Positions 63,539 to 64,000 of a DNA stretch of 64,000 nt are shown here, one piece after another; position 1 is the first letter of the stretch; each line of letters opens with the position of its first letter. Source of the DNA: Pelosinus sp. IPA-1. GTDB lineage: Bacteria > Bacillota > Negativicutes > DSM-13327. The stretch lies in contig NZ_BSVC01000009.1 of NCBI RefSeq assembly GCF_030269905.1, forward strand, positions 1 through 64,000, given 5' to 3'. The notes beneath the pieces are model-generated. The model was not told the DNA's origin and searched no databases. It saw only the letters and a list, made by a program, of their open reading frames with translations. The position numbers and the translations under genes were made by a program.

Positions 63539-64000
63539 TCACATTACTAGAATTGTTATGCCATGGTCGTTGGCCATTTTTATCACCGTTTCTCGATCAA
63601 CAAGTAATGTTTTGCCTGCTTCTATGACGAGGGCTGTTGCTCCTGCTATAATCATGGATTCCATCGTGTTAGGGCCTACAGCTGGTACATCAAAACGCAT
63701 ATCTTGGTTCGGCTTGGCTACTTTTGCTACTCTTACTCCACCTCGTCCTAGTTCGCCGCCACGACGAACGCATACGTCGGTACCTTCAATTGCTTCCACT
63801 GCCATTACAGCGCGGTTTTTGACTACAACCGTTTGTCCAATATCCAGTCTGCCAATCTCTTTTGCCATAGCAAAACCAAATTCAAGATCAGTTTGTTCTT
63901 CTTCTGTCGGTTTTCGATTCGTAAGTACTCCTGGCCCGGGCATCAAGGTACGAAGCAACGCTGTTTGGTCTAGAATCCCTAGACCTTCTCCAGCCAATTC
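63539..64000 (-). CDS. lpxI: UDP-2,3-diacylglucosamine pyrophosphatase LpxI, C-terminal part
   Basis: 153 codons to the window edge; the N-terminal part is outside. The sequence GFAMAKEIGRLDIGQTVVVK, AVEAIEGTDVCVRRGG, RFDVPAVGPNTMESM and the ending of the LpxI_C (DUF1009) domain identify it. It makes lipid X for LpxB, the next gene. Use of LpxI rather than LpxH agrees with the Negativicutes pattern. Confidence 0.93.
   Translation of the reverse strand, partial: ELAGEGLGILDQTALLRTLMPGPGVLTNRKPTEEEQTDLEFGFAMAKEIGRLDIGQTVVVKNRAVMAVEAIEGTDVCVRRGGELGRGGVRVAKVAKPNQDMRFDVPAVGPNTMESMIIAGATALVIEAGKTLLVDRETVIKMANDHGITILVM

Noticed and set aside
1-64000. tRNA, rRNA, transposase or phage genes
   Set aside because: I looked for their typical sequences and proteins and found none; the only mobile-like unit is the GxxExxY element.

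Overview
The window looks like chromosome of a diderm, LPS-bearing Firmicute of the class Negativicutes, probably Sporomusaceae and Pelosinus- or Sporomusa-like. Three things support this. A full Kdo/lipid A/Lpt gene set sits next to three SLH-domain porins of the OmpM type and a DUF3084 gene, a combination typical of Negativicutes. The DNA is A/T-rich with strong Shine-Dalgarno sequences. Promoters of the Firmicute sigma-A and sigma-H types can be read directly. The species assignment is inference. Every gene I accept is on the minus strand, so transcription runs from high to low coordinates.

Layout in transcription order. (1) 64000-48638: lpxI (cut by the window edge), lpxB, msbA, waaA, lpxK, kdsB, kdsA, kdsD, kdsC, lpxL, lptC, lptA, lptB, an lptF/G permease and a DUF3084 gene, ended by a strong terminator. 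This operon makes Kdo2-lipid A and moves it to the outer membrane. (2) 48637-41066: three SLH porins with long leaders, a YqgF-like gene and two small secreted proteins. (3) 40733-36145: a short LptD-like protein, rfaE1, rfaE2, a GxxExxY nuclease-like gene and a heptosyltransferase, which form the heptose inner-core branch. (4) 36081-24852: an LTA-synthase-like sulfatase-fold enzyme, GT4, GT9, three GT8 and two HtrL/YibB-type transferases, an O-antigen ligase or polymerase, and a GT2. This is outer-core assembly. (5) 24534-9754: a WbaP-type initiating transferase, dTDP-rhamnose genes rfbA/C/B/D, Wzm/Wzt export and large glycosyltransferases. This is an ABC-exported, rhamnose-containing O-antigen-type glycan. 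(6) 9358-1804: two acyltransferases and a lipid-linked-sugar module (DUF6020, SMR-like protein, methyltransferase, GT2, DUF2304, epimerase). (7) 1455-1: a serralysin-type RTX metalloprotease that runs off the window.

The most unusual content lies outside the genes. A family of palindromic elements (arms of the type GAACCACAAAGACACAA) occurs at least 15 times, all between 37.2 and 63.5 kb and almost always just behind a stop codon. Five copies carry a small nested hairpin whose stem sequence differs from copy to copy but still pairs. One member holds a complete GxxExxY nuclease-like gene between its two arms, so this gene is a candidate mobiliser of the family.

The three porin genes share sigma-H-type promoters and a conserved 22-nt leader motif. 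The HtrL-like and GT8 transferases, which belong to unrelated families, end in the same roughly 35-residue aromatic helical tail.
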